DNA of 64,000 bases from Pseudomonas paraeruginosa PA7. GTDB lineage: Bacteria; Pseudomonadota; Gammaproteobacteria; Pseudomonadales; Pseudomonadaceae. The stretch spans positions 996,001-1,060,000 of the forward strand of contig NC_009656.1 in NCBI RefSeq assembly GCF_000017205.1, in the 5' to 3' direction. Both the position numbers and the translations under genes were made by a program. The notes under the pieces were generated by a model that had not been told where the DNA came from, did not search any database, and saw only the letters and a list, made by a program, of their open reading frames with translations. Of this stretch, positions 50,962-58,838 are shown piece after piece. Numbering within the stretch: the first letter of the stretch is position 1; each line of letters opens with the position of its first letter.

Positions 50962-51605
50962 TCGAGTCGATCGGCAGTATCCGCGCGATGACGCCCAAGG
51001 GCGGCGACCTGCGGGTCTACATCGCCACCGGCAAGCTCGACCTGGGCGATGTCAAGCTCGGCGACAGCATCGCGGTCAACGGCGTCTGCCTCACCGCGGT
51101 GGAACTGCCCGGCGATGGCTTCTGGGCCGACGTCAGCCGCGAGAGCCTGGCGCGCACCGCCTTCCAGCACCTGAAGGTGGGTAGCCGGGTGAACCTGGAA
51201 AAGGCCCTGACGCCGACCACCCGCCTCGGCGGGCACCTGGTCAGCGGCCACGTCGACGGCGTTGGCGAGGTGCTCAAGCGCGAGGAGAATGCCCGCGCCA
51301 TCCAGTTCACCGTACGCGCCCCGCGCGAACTGGCCAGGTACATCGCGCACAAGGGCTCGATCACCGTCGACGGCACCAGCCTCACGGTGAACGCGGTGAA
51401 CGGCGCGGAGTTCGAGCTGACCATCGTCCCGCATACGCTCAGCGAAACCATCATGGCCGAGTACCAGCCCGGACGCCGGGTCAACCTCGAGGTCGACCTG
51501 CTGGCCCGTTACCTGGAGCGCCTGCTGCTTGGCGACAAGGCCGCCGAGCCCAGCGCCTCCGGCATCAGCGAAGCGTTTCTCGCCGAGAACGGTTTTCTCA
51601 AGTAA
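50946..51605 (+). CDS. ribC: RibC, riboflavin synthase alpha subunit
   Basis: A 219-residue enzyme that dismutates two lumazine molecules into riboflavin. Start MFTGIIESIGSI is the classic N-terminus. Two homologous barrels are present: about 1-97 and 98-195, with VNGVCLTAVEL, GGHLVSGHVDGVGEV, DGTSLTVNAV and HTLSETIMAEYQPGRRVNLE. GGGAGGTCGC lies just before the ATG. It follows the FMN riboswitch by about 190 bases and leads ribB-ribH. The gene is called ribE in some organisms. Confidence 0.95.
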   Translation: MFTGIIESIGSIRAMTPKGGDLRVYIATGKLDLGDVKLGDSIAVNGVCLTAVELPGDGFWADVSRESLARTAFQHLKVGSRVNLEKALTPTTRLGGHLVSGHVDGVGEVLKREENARAIQFTVRAPRELARYIAHKGSITVDGTSLTVNAVNGAEFELTIVPHTLSETIMAEYQPGRRVNLEVDLLARYLERLLLGDKAAEPSASGISEAFLAENGFLK

Positions 51606-51631
51606 CCCACGAATTGCACAAGGGGGTGCCC

Positions 51632-52729
51632 ATGGCACTCAACACGATCGACGAACTGATCGAAGACATCCGCCAAGGCAAGATGGTCATCCTGATGGAT
51701 GACGAGGACCGCGAGAACGAAGGCGACGTGATCATGGCCGCCGAATGCGTCCGCACCGAAGACATCAACTTCATGGTCAAGCATGCCCGCGGCCTGGTCT
51801 GCATGCCGATGACCCGCGAGCGTTGCGAGCGCCTCGGCCTGCCGCTGATGGTGCAGCGCAACGGCTCCGGCTTCGGCACCAAGTTCACTGTCTCCATCGA
51901 GGCCGCCGAGGGCGTCACCACCGGCATCTCCGCCGCGGACCGCGCCCGCACCGTGCAGGCTGCGGCGGCGAAGAACGCGGTGGCCGCCGACATCGTCAGC
52001 CCCGGCCACATCTTCCCGCTGATGGCCCAGCCGGGCGGTACCCTGGCTCGCGCCGGGCACACCGAAGCGGCCTGCGACCTGGCGCGGATGGCCGGGTTCG
52101 AGCCGTCCGGGGTGATCTGCGAGGTGATGAACGACGACGGCAGCATGGCCCGCCGGCCCGAGCTGGAGGCGTTCGCCGCCGAGCACGGGATCAAGATCGG
52201 CACCATCGCCGACCTGATCCACTATCGGCTGATCCACGAGCGCACCGTGGAGCGCATCGCCGAGCAGCCGCTGGACAGCGAACTGGGGCACTTCAACCTG
52301 ATCACCTACCGCGACTCGGTGGAGGGCGACGTGCACCTGGCGCTGACCCTCGGCAAGGTCTGCGCGGAAGAGCCGACCCTGGTCCGCGTGCACAACATGG
52401 ACCCGCTGCGCGACCTGCTGCAGGTCAACCAGCCGGGCCGCTGGAGCCTGCGCGCGGCGATGAGCAAGGTCGCCGAGGCGGGCAGCGGCGTGGTGCTGCT
52501 GCTCGGCCACCAGATCGGCGGCGACGACCTGCTCGCGCACGTCCGCGAGATCGCTTCGGCGCCGGCCCCGGCGCCCAAGGCCACCACCACCTACAGCACC
52601 GTGGGTGCCGGCTCGCAGATCCTGCGCGACCTCGGCGTGCGCAAGATGCGCCTGCTGAGCGCGCCGATGCGCTTCAATGCGATATCCGGTTTCGACCTGG
52701 AAGTTGTAGAATACCTGCCCGCCGAATAA
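51632..52729 (+). CDS. ribB: RibB, 3,4-dihydroxy-2-butanone-4-phosphate synthase with degenerate GTP cyclohydrolase II domain
   Basis: A 365-residue protein. The N-terminal DHBP synthase domain (about 1-205) is intact, with MDDEDRENEGDVIMAAE, FTVSIEAAEGVTTGISAADR and RAGHTEAACDLARMAG. The C-terminal about 160 residues follow the GTP cyclohydrolase II fold (FNLITYRDSVEGDVHLAL, LLLGHQIGGDDLL, RDLGVRKMRLLS). They lack the zinc cysteines (the CLTGD...RCDCG block), so that half is probably inactive. A stand-alone RibA at 56826 supplies that activity. Start ATG 51632 follows AAGGGGGTGCCC. Confidence 0.92.
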   Translation: MALNTIDELIEDIRQGKMVILMDDEDRENEGDVIMAAECVRTEDINFMVKHARGLVCMPMTRERCERLGLPLMVQRNGSGFGTKFTVSIEAAEGVTTGISAADRARTVQAAAAKNAVAADIVSPGHIFPLMAQPGGTLARAGHTEAACDLARMAGFEPSGVICEVMNDDGSMARRPELEAFAAEHGIKIGTIADLIHYRLIHERTVERIAEQPLDSELGHFNLITYRDSVEGDVHLALTLGKVCAEEPTLVRVHNMDPLRDLLQVNQPGRWSLRAAMSKVAEAGSGVVLLLGHQIGGDDLLAHVREIASAPAPAPKATTTYSTVGAGSQILRDLGVRKMRLLSAPMRFNAISGFDLEVVEYLPAE

Positions 52730-52740
52730 GGCCTGTCCCG

Positions 52741-52820
52741 CCCGCCGCGTGCAAGATCGCGGCGGGCGCTATGCTGGACGGACCTTTCGACCCTTTTCGC
52801 TCGGGGCGCAACGGCGCCCC
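52741..52820 (+). promoter_or_regulatory. Two hairpins between ribB and ribH
   Basis: CCCGCCGCG/CGCGGCGGG (52741-52766, nine-base stem) and GGGGCGC/GCGCCCC (52803-52820, AACG loop) sit in the 117-base gap. The second ends 26 bases before the ribH ATG. Neither has a long T-run; they may attenuate or separate ribH from the upstream genes. Confidence 0.45.
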
Positions 52821-52846
52821 GGCTCTTTAACAGATGAGACCTGCTC

Positions 52847-53323
52847 ATGACCCTGAAGACCATCGAAGGTACCTTCATTGCTCCCAAAGGCCGCTACGCC
52901 CTGGTGGTCGGCCGCTTCAACAGCTTCGTCGTGGAAAGCCTGGTCAGCGGCGCCGTCGACGCCCTGGTCCGCCACGGCGTGGCTGAAAGCGAGATCACCA
53001 TCATCCGCGCCCCGGGCGCCTTCGAGATCCCGCTGGTGACCCAGAAGGTCGCCCAGCAGGGCGGCTTCGACGCCATCATCGCCCTCGGCGCGGTGATCCG
53101 TGGCGGCACCCCGCACTTCGAATACGTGGCCGGCGAGTGCACCAAGGGCCTGGCCCAGGTGTCCCTACAGTTCGGCATCCCGGTCGCCTTCGGCGTCCTC
53201 ACCGTCGACTCCATCGAGCAGGCCATCGAGCGCTCCGGCACCAAGGCCGGCAACAAGGGCGCGGAAGCAGCGCTGTCGGCCCTGGAAATGGTCAGCCTGC
53301 TGGCGCAGTTGGAGGCCAAGTGA
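52847..53323 (+). CDS. ribH: RibH, lumazine synthase
   Basis: A 158-residue 6,7-dimethyl-8-ribityllumazine synthase. Motifs are [60 protein letters not shown] and [20 protein letters not shown] with the catalytic His in the GGTPHFEYV block. It assembles into large cages in many bacteria. Its stop overlaps the nusB GTG start (GTGA). Position between ribB and nusB is the conserved order. Confidence 0.95.
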
Positions 53324-53799
53324 GCAATCAAGACAGCGGCAGCCCGGCAGCCAAGCCGCCCAAAGGCAAGACCGCCGCTCGCCGCAAGGCCCGCAGCCTG
53401 GCCGTCCAGGCCCTGTATTCCTGGCAGATCGCCGGCCAGCCCCTGCACGAGATCGAGGCGCAGTTCCGTACCGACAACGACTTCTCCGAGGTCGACGGCG
53501 CCTACTTCCACGAGATCCTGCACGGCGTGCCGCGGCAGAAGAGCGAGCTGGACTCCACCTTCGAGCCCTGCCTGGACCGCCCGCTGGCCGAGATCGACCC
53601 GGTCGAGCTGGCCATCCTGCGGCTGTCCACCTACGAGCTGCGCAACCGCATCGACGTGCCCTACAAGGTGGTGATCAACGAGGGTATCGAGTTGGCCAAG
53701 ACCTTCGGCGCCACCGACGGCCACAAGTTCGTCAACGGCGTGCTCGACAAGCTGGCGCCGCGCCTGCGCGCCGCCGAGCTGCGCGGCGGCAAGCGCTGA
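53320..53799 (+). CDS. nusB: NusB, transcription antitermination factor
   Basis: A 159-residue helical protein that binds boxA RNA with NusE for rRNA transcription. Key parts are [60 protein letters not shown] and [20 protein letters not shown] ending [13 protein letters not shown] 53320 overlaps the ribH stop. The N-terminal about 25 residues ([17 protein letters not shown]) are a low-complexity extension relative to E. coli NusB. Confidence 0.95.
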
Positions 53800-53817
53800 T
53801 CCCGCGCCGGCGGCGTC

Positions 53818-54786
53818 ATGGGTGAGTTCGAGCTGATCCGCCGCTTCTTCGCCGCGGCCGCCTGCGCGGCGCAGGCGGAGGGTGTGGCCCTCGGCATCGG
53901 CGACGACTGCGCCCTGCTGGCGCCGCCAGCCGGCGAACAGCTGGCGGTCTCCACCGATACCCTGGTGGAAGGCGTGCATTTCCCCGCCGGTTGCGACCCT
54001 TTCCTTCTTGCCCAGCGCGCCCTGGCGGTGTCCGCCAGCGACCTGGCAGCGATGGGCGCCGCGCCCCTGGCCTTCACCCTGGCCCTGACCCTGCCGCAGG
54101 CCGACGCCGAGTGGCTGCAGGGCTTCGCCCGCGGCCTCGACGCCATGGCCCGGCAATGTGGCCTGGTCCTGGTCGGCGGCGACACCACGCGCGGCCCGCT
54201 GAGCATGACCCTGACCGTGTTCGGCAGGGTGCCGGCCGGCCAGGCGCTGACCCGCGCCGGTGCGCGCCCGGGCGACCTGCTCTGCGTCGGTGGCCCGCTC
54301 GGCGAGGCTGGAGCGGCGCTGGAACTGGTGCTGGAGCGAAGATCGGCGCCCGCCGAGGTGGCCGAGCCCCTGCTGGCGCGCTACTGGACGCCGGCCCCGC
54401 AATTCGAGCTGGGCCTCGCCCTGCGCGGCAAGGCCAGCGCCGCCCTGGACATCTCCGACGGGCTGCTCGCCGACTGCGGACATATCGCCCGCGCTTCCGG
54501 CGTCGCCCTGCTGGTCGAATGCCAGCGCTTGCCGGCGAGCGCCGCGTTGAGCGGCCTGCTCGCCGGCGAGGAAGCCTTGCGCCAGCAACTGGCCGCCGGC
54601 GACGACTATGTGCTGGCCTTCACCCTGCCGCCCGCGCACCTCGACGAGATTCGCGCCGCCTGGCCGGCCATGGCGGTCATCGGCCGGGTCGAGGTGGGGC
54701 AGGGGGTGCACCTGCTCGACGCCAGCGGAAAGGAACTCACGCCGGCCGCGGCCGGCTACCAACATTTCGGAACCCAACGTGACTGA
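53818..54786 (+). CDS. thiL: ThiL, thiamine-monophosphate kinase
   Basis: A 322-residue kinase of the PurM/SelD fold. It opens MGEFELIRRFF and has IGDDCALLAPPAGEQLAVST (metal/ATP binding), DLAAMGAAPLAFTLALTLP, LVGGDTTRGPLSMTLTVFG and ALDISDGLLADCGHIARASG. It phosphorylates thiamine phosphate to the active diphosphate. The gene starts 18 bases after nusB and overlaps pgpA by 8 bases, the common order nusB-thiL-pgpA. Confidence 0.94.
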   Translation: MGEFELIRRFFAAAACAAQAEGVALGIGDDCALLAPPAGEQLAVSTDTLVEGVHFPAGCDPFLLAQRALAVSASDLAAMGAAPLAFTLALTLPQADAEWLQGFARGLDAMARQCGLVLVGGDTTRGPLSMTLTVFGRVPAGQALTRAGARPGDLLCVGGPLGEAGAALELVLERRSAPAEVAEPLLARYWTPAPQFELGLALRGKASAALDISDGLLADCGHIARASGVALLVECQRLPASAALSGLLAGEEALRQQLAAGDDYVLAFTLPPAHLDEIRAAWPAMAVIGRVEVGQGVHLLDASGKELTPAAAGYQHFGTQRD

Positions 54787-55294
54787 GCATCCTGATCAGG
54801 CGCCGGCGCAGCCGGTGCCGCCGTCGGTCTGGCGCAATCCCTGGCATTTCCTCGCCTTCGGCTTCGGCTCCGGTACCCTGCCCAAGGCGCCGGGTACCTG
54901 GGGTTCGCTGGTGGCCATCCCGTTCATCCCGCTGTGGCAGATGCTGCCGGACTGGGGCTACTGGCTGATGCTGGGAGTCACCATGCTGTTCGGCTTCTGG
55001 CTGTGCGGCAAGGTCGCCGACGACCTGCGCGTGCATGACCACGAGGGCATCGTCTGGGACGAGATGGTCGGCATGTGGATAACCCTCTGGCTGGTTCCGG
55101 AGGGCTGGTGGTGGCTGCTGGTCGGCTTCGTCGTGTTCCGCATCGTCGATATCCTCAAGCCCTGGCCGATCAGCTGGGTTGACCGCAACGTGCACGGTGG
55201 CGTCGGCATCATGCTCGACGACGTCCTGGCCGGGGTATTCGCCTGGCTGGTCATGCAGGGTCTAGTCTGGGGATGGGTACACTGGCTGGTCTGA
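54779..55294 (+). CDS. pgpA: PgpA, phosphatidylglycerophosphatase A
   Basis: A 171-residue inner-membrane phosphatase. It has GFGSGTLPKAPGTWGSLVAI near the N-terminus, VHDHEGIVWDEMVGMWITLW with conserved acidic residues and RIVDILKPWPISWVDRNVHG, GVGIMLDDVLAG toward the C-terminus. Several hydrophobic segments (YWLMLGVTMLFGFWLCG, WWLLVGFVVFRIV, VFAWLVMQGLVWGWV) are membrane helices. GTG 54779 lies in the thiL end. It makes phosphatidylglycerol for the membrane. Confidence 0.93.
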   Translation: MTEHPDQAPAQPVPPSVWRNPWHFLAFGFGSGTLPKAPGTWGSLVAIPFIPLWQMLPDWGYWLMLGVTMLFGFWLCGKVADDLRVHDHEGIVWDEMVGMWITLWLVPEGWWWLLVGFVVFRIVDILKPWPISWVDRNVHGGVGIMLDDVLAGVFAWLVMQGLVWGWVHWLV

Positions 55295-55302
55295 GGCCTC
55301 CC

Positions 55303-56046
55303 ATGCGTCTGCTCGTCCTGTTCTGCTGCCTGTGGCTGTTGTCCGCTGTCGCGTCTGCCGCGTCCGCTCCCGGCGAGATCCGCGTGGTCAGCGAAACCTG
55401 GACGCGCTACACCCAGGAGGATGGTCGCGGGGTCGCCTGGGACTTGCTGCGCGCGGTCTACGAGCCGGCCGGGGTGCGCCTGCGCATCGCCAACGAGCCC
55501 TATACACGGGCGGTCGGCCTGGTCCTGCGTGGCGAGGCCGACGCCTGGGTCGGCGCCTACCGCGGGGAAGTCGACGAAGCGCTCTACCCTCGCTGGCCCT
55601 ATGACGTCGATCCGATCGCCGTGCTTTCCCTGAGGGACAACCCACCGCCGCCACTCGAAGGCCTGAGCCGGTTCCGCCTGGCCTGGATGCGCGGCTACGC
55701 CTTCGCCCGCTATATCCCACTGGCCCCGCACAGCGAGGTGCAGCGCCGCACCTCGGTGCTGCCGATGCTGCTCAACCACCGGGTCGACTACTTCATCGAT
55801 TCACGTCCGGAACTGGAAGAAATGCTCGCCGGAGCCGGAGCGCTGGCGGCTGAGTACCGCATCACCGACGTCACCCGGCTGCCGTTGTATCTTGGCTTCT
55901 CCGATACCCCCAGGGGCCGCGAGCTGCTGGCGCTGTTCGACCGGCGCATGCGGCGGCTGCACGCCAGCGGCGAGCTGGAACGCATCTTCGCCCGCTGGAA
56001 CTGGCCCTACGCGCCGTTGCAGGCGATCCTGCCACCCAAGGAGTGA
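55303..56046 (+). CDS. Periplasmic solute-binding-like protein (SBP_bac_3 type)
   Basis: A 247-residue exported protein. Signal peptide MRLLVLFCCLWLLSAVASAA. The amino-acid-binding-type fold shows IRVVSETWTRYTQEDGRGVA, YEPAGVRLRIANEPYTRAVG, LRGEADAWVGAYRGEVDEAL and a C-terminal LLALFDRRMRRLHASGELER, IFARWNW. No ABC transporter genes are nearby, so it may be an orphan sensor or receptor. It starts nine bases after pgpA and precedes the protease-like gene by four bases, so it may share the transcript. Confidence 0.78.
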   Translation: MRLLVLFCCLWLLSAVASAASAPGEIRVVSETWTRYTQEDGRGVAWDLLRAVYEPAGVRLRIANEPYTRAVGLVLRGEADAWVGAYRGEVDEALYPRWPYDVDPIAVLSLRDNPPPPLEGLSRFRLAWMRGYAFARYIPLAPHSEVQRRTSVLPMLLNHRVDYFIDSRPELEEMLAGAGALAAEYRITDVTRLPLYLGFSDTPRGRELLALFDRRMRRLHASGELERIFARWNWPYAPLQAILPPKE

Positions 56047-56050
56047 TTCC

Positions 56051-56695
56051 ATGCCGCGCCTGTGCGTCGCCCTGTTTTCCAGCATTCTCGCGCTGCCCTC
56101 GCTGGCTGCGCCCCAGGTGTTCGTGGTCGGCCTGTTTCCTGGCGCTGCGGTGCTCAACGTCGACGGCCAGCGCAAGCTGGTCAGGGTCGGCCAGACCGGC
56201 CCGCAGGGCGTCCAGGTGGTCAGCGCCGACAGTCGCAAGGCGGTGCTGCGGGTCGATGGCGTCGAACGCACCTACGAGTTGAGCCGCGAGTACAACGAGG
56301 CCGGCTACTCGACGCCGCAGCGGCAGGCCTTCAGCATCGCCCGAGGTACCGGCGGGCACTACTGGGTGGCGGGGTCGGTGAACGGGCAGAACATGCAGTT
56401 CCTGGTGGATACCGGCGCCACCAGCATTGCCATGAACGAGAACGAGGCGCGCCGCCTGGGCATCGACTACCGGGTGGCCGGCAAGCCGATGGTCGCCTCC
56501 ACCGCCAGTGGCACCTCGCGCGGCTGGCGGGTGACCCTGGACCGGGTGAAGATCGGCGGCATCGAAGTGCTGGGCGTCGAGGCGGCGGTGATCGAAGGCG
56601 ATCATCCGACCGAAGCCCTGCTCGGCATGAGCTTCCTCAACCGGGTGCGTTGGCGTGAGGAGCAGGGGATGCTGCTTATCGAGGCCAAGCATTGA
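56051..56695 (+). CDS. Retropepsin-like aspartic protease, exported (TIGR02281-type)
   Basis: A 214-residue secreted protein. Signal peptide MPRLCVALFSSILALPSLAA. The retropepsin-type core at about 105-210 has the active-site triad in QFLVDTGATSIAMNENEARR. RVTLDRVKIGGIEVLGVEAA, then ALLGMSFLNRVRW complete the fold. An N-terminal domain (about 22-95, VFVVGLFPGAAVLNVDGQRK) precedes it. Single-domain members dimerise. Substrate unknown. It ends 130 bases before ribA. Confidence 0.8.
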   Translation: MPRLCVALFSSILALPSLAAPQVFVVGLFPGAAVLNVDGQRKLVRVGQTGPQGVQVVSADSRKAVLRVDGVERTYELSREYNEAGYSTPQRQAFSIARGTGGHYWVAGSVNGQNMQFLVDTGATSIAMNENEARRLGIDYRVAGKPMVASTASGTSRGWRVTLDRVKIGGIEVLGVEAAVIEGDHPTEALLGMSFLNRVRWREEQGMLLIEAKH

Positions 56696-56825
56696 ACGCC
56701 GGTCGTTCATAACCCGGGGTTCTATCCATCGTCCATCTCGATAGGTATTTGCGGCATTTCGAACTGACCGGGCGCCGGACGCTGCTGGTACAATGGCGGA
56801 CTTCCGTTTCCCTAGGAGTTCCCCG

Positions 56826-57443
56826 GTGTCCGTCGTGTTCGTCGCCGCCTCCAAACTGCCGACTCCCTTCGGCGAATTCACCATGCACGGCTTCCTCGAC
56901 GAGGAGAGTGGCAAGGAGCATGTGGCCCTGACCATGGGCGACATCGCCGATGGCGCGCCGGTGCTCGGCCGCCTGCATTCCGAATGCCTGACCGGCGACG
57001 CGCTGTTCAGCCTGCGCTGCGATTGCGGTTTCCAGCTGGAAGGCGCGCTCGCCGCGATCGCCGAGGAAGGCCGCGGCGTGCTCCTCTACCTGCGCCAGGA
57101 AGGCCGCGGCATCGGCCTGCTGAACAAGATCCGCGCCTACGAGTTGCAGGATGGCGGCGCCGACACCGTCGAGGCGAACCTGCAACTGGGCTTCGGCGCC
57201 GACCAGCGCGACTACGCCATGTGCCAGCCGATGCTCGCGCACCTGGGCGTTTCCTCCCTGCGCCTGATGACCAACAATCCGCGCAAGGTCAAGGCGCTGG
57301 AAAGCTATGCCGTCACCGTGGCCGAGCGCGTGCCGCTGCAGAAGGGCCTGAACAAGCACAACAGGCGCTACCTGGCGACCAAGGCCGGCAAGCTCGGCCA
57401 CATGCTCGGCAGCCTGCACCAGGGCGAGGCGGAAACCACGTGA
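56826..57443 (+). CDS. ribA: RibA, GTP cyclohydrolase II
   Basis: A 205-residue zinc enzyme opening the riboflavin pathway. The zinc-ligand block is [20 protein letters not shown] (about 52-71). [38 protein letters not shown] and [17 protein letters not shown] complete the signature. GTG 56826 follows TAGGAGTTCCCC. It stands apart from ribD/C/B/H and is therefore outside the riboswitch's immediate transcript. It complements the degenerate C-terminal domain of RibB. Confidence 0.95.
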   Translation: MSVVFVAASKLPTPFGEFTMHGFLDEESGKEHVALTMGDIADGAPVLGRLHSECLTGDALFSLRCDCGFQLEGALAAIAEEGRGVLLYLRQEGRGIGLLNKIRAYELQDGGADTVEANLQLGFGADQRDYAMCQPMLAHLGVSSLRLMTNNPRKVKALESYAVTVAERVPLQKGLNKHNRRYLATKAGKLGHMLGSLHQGEAETT

Positions 57444-57859
57444 GTCGCCAGCAAGCCCGCGGCGCGCTGGGACGCGCCTGGTGGTCGCAGCTGGCGTTGG
57501 CGCTGTTGCCGCTGATCCTGGTCGAGTTCTTCCTCGGCGCACTGCAACCCCTTCCCCATGGCCTGGCGATGCCGTTGTTCATCGCCGCGCTGCTGTCGAT
57601 GTTCGTCAACCTGCCGCTGTTCGGTGCCTACAAGCGTGGCCTCATCGCCACCCAGAAAGCGCTGGATACGCCGGAGGAAGCCGCCGCCTGGAGCAGCCTG
57701 GCCCAGGTGCGCCGCAAGGCCCTGCTGGGCGCCAGCCTGCCGGCCTGGGTCGCCGTGCCGGGCATGTTCGCCGGGCTCAACGGCGTTGCGCTGATCCTGC
57801 TCGGGATCACCAGCCTGGTGCTGTTCTGGCTCTACCGTATTCCGCGTCAACTGGGCTGA
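57440..57859 (+). CDS. Small membrane protein of unknown function
   Basis: A 139-residue membrane protein with three or four helices ([70 protein letters not shown]). It is not a family I recognise. GTG 57440 overlaps the ribA stop and its own stop overlaps the BtuF-like gene (TGATG), so all three are coupled. No catalytic motif is visible. Confidence 0.7.
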   Translation: MSRQQARGALGRAWWSQLALALLPLILVEFFLGALQPLPHGLAMPLFIAALLSMFVNLPLFGAYKRGLIATQKALDTPEEAAAWSSLAQVRRKALLGASLPAWVAVPGMFAGLNGVALILLGITSLVLFWLYRIPRQLG

Positions 57860-58656
57860 TGCGTTCGTTCTGGCTGCTCGCCTGCCTGCTCCTCAGCCTT
57901 TCCGCCGGGGCGGCGCAGCGGGTGGTCAGCCTGGCGCCTTCGTTGACCGATAGCGTGCTCGAACTCGGCGCCGCGGGCCGCCTGGTCGGCGTGCTGGACG
58001 GCGGCGAACGGCCGGCGGCGATCCGGGACCTGCCTTCCGTCGGCCGCTACGGCCAGGTCAACCTCGAACGCCTGCTCGAACTGCAACCCGATCTGATCCT
58101 GGTCTGGCCGGGCAGCGTGCCCGAGGCGCAGTTGCAGCGCCTGCGCGATTTCGGCATCTCCCTCTTCATCGCCGAACCGCACAACCTCGACGAACTGGCT
58201 CGGCAACTGGCTTCGCTGGGCGAGGCATTGGGCGAGGCCGAGGCCGGCCAGCGGTTGTCGGCCAGGTTCCGCGAAGGCATGCGGCGCCTGGCCGAGCGCT
58301 ACCGGCGGGACAAGCCGCTGAAGGTGTTCTACCAGGTCTGGGACCGGCCGCTGTACACCATCGGCGGACGCCAGGTGATCAGCGATGCGCTGCGCGTCTG
58401 CGGCGCCGAGAACCTGTTCGACGATCTGCCGCAACCGGCGCCGCAGGTCAGCATCGAAGCGGTGCTGGCGCGCGATCCAGCGGTCATCGTCGCCGGCAGC
58501 CACGCCCAGCTGGAACTCTGGCGTCAGTGGCCGGCGCTGGCGGCGACGCGGCGCGGACAGCTGTACCGGATCGAAGACAAGAACCTCGAACGGCCGAGCT
58601 TCGCCATGCTGGCGGCGACCGAGAAGCTCTGCCGCTCGCTCGCCGGGGCGCGCTGA
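57859..58656 (+). CDS. BtuF-like cobalamin/metallophore periplasmic binding protein
   Basis: A 265-residue class III solute-binding protein. Signal peptide [19 protein letters not shown]. The two lobes show RVVSLAPSLTDSVLELGAAG, GRYGQVNLERLLELQPDLIL, then PLYTIGGRQVISDALRVCGA and VLARDPAVIVAGSHAQLELW. The order and LxPSxTDxxxxLG motif match BtuF. It likely binds cobalamin for an ABC importer encoded elsewhere. A REP cluster follows it. The ATG overlaps the preceding stop. Confidence 0.8.
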   Translation: MRSFWLLACLLLSLSAGAAQRVVSLAPSLTDSVLELGAAGRLVGVLDGGERPAAIRDLPSVGRYGQVNLERLLELQPDLILVWPGSVPEAQLQRLRDFGISLFIAEPHNLDELARQLASLGEALGEAEAGQRLSARFREGMRRLAERYRRDKPLKVFYQVWDRPLYTIGGRQVISDALRVCGAENLFDDLPQPAPQVSIEAVLARDPAVIVAGSHAQLELWRQWPALAATRRGQLYRIEDKNLERPSFAMLAATEKLCRSLAGAR

Positions 58657-58676
58657 GTGCTGCCGGTATCGCGCTG

Positions 58677-58820
58677 TACCGGCGGATGACGCCGGTGGCG
58701 TTGTCGCTGCCACGCGGTGCGTGTCGGCATGGCGGTGTATCGGCGGATAACGCCGGTGGCGTTATTCGCCCTACGGGCAATTGGGGGGAGGGCGAATAAC
58801 CGCAACGCGGTTATCCGCCG
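58677..58820. repeat. REP (repetitive extragenic palindrome) cluster
   Basis: Three REP-type units lie between the convergent btuF-like and dxs genes: CGGCGGATGACGCCGGTGGC (about 58680), CGGCGGATAACGCCGGTGGC followed by GTTATTCGCCCTAC (about 58740-58773), and an inverted unit GGGCGAATAACCGCAACGCG ending TTATCCGCC (58790-58819). The last two form a head-to-head pair that could fold into a long hairpin and act as a bidirectional terminator. Confidence 0.8.
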
Positions 58821-58838
58821 TTGTCGCTGGGTTTGGCG

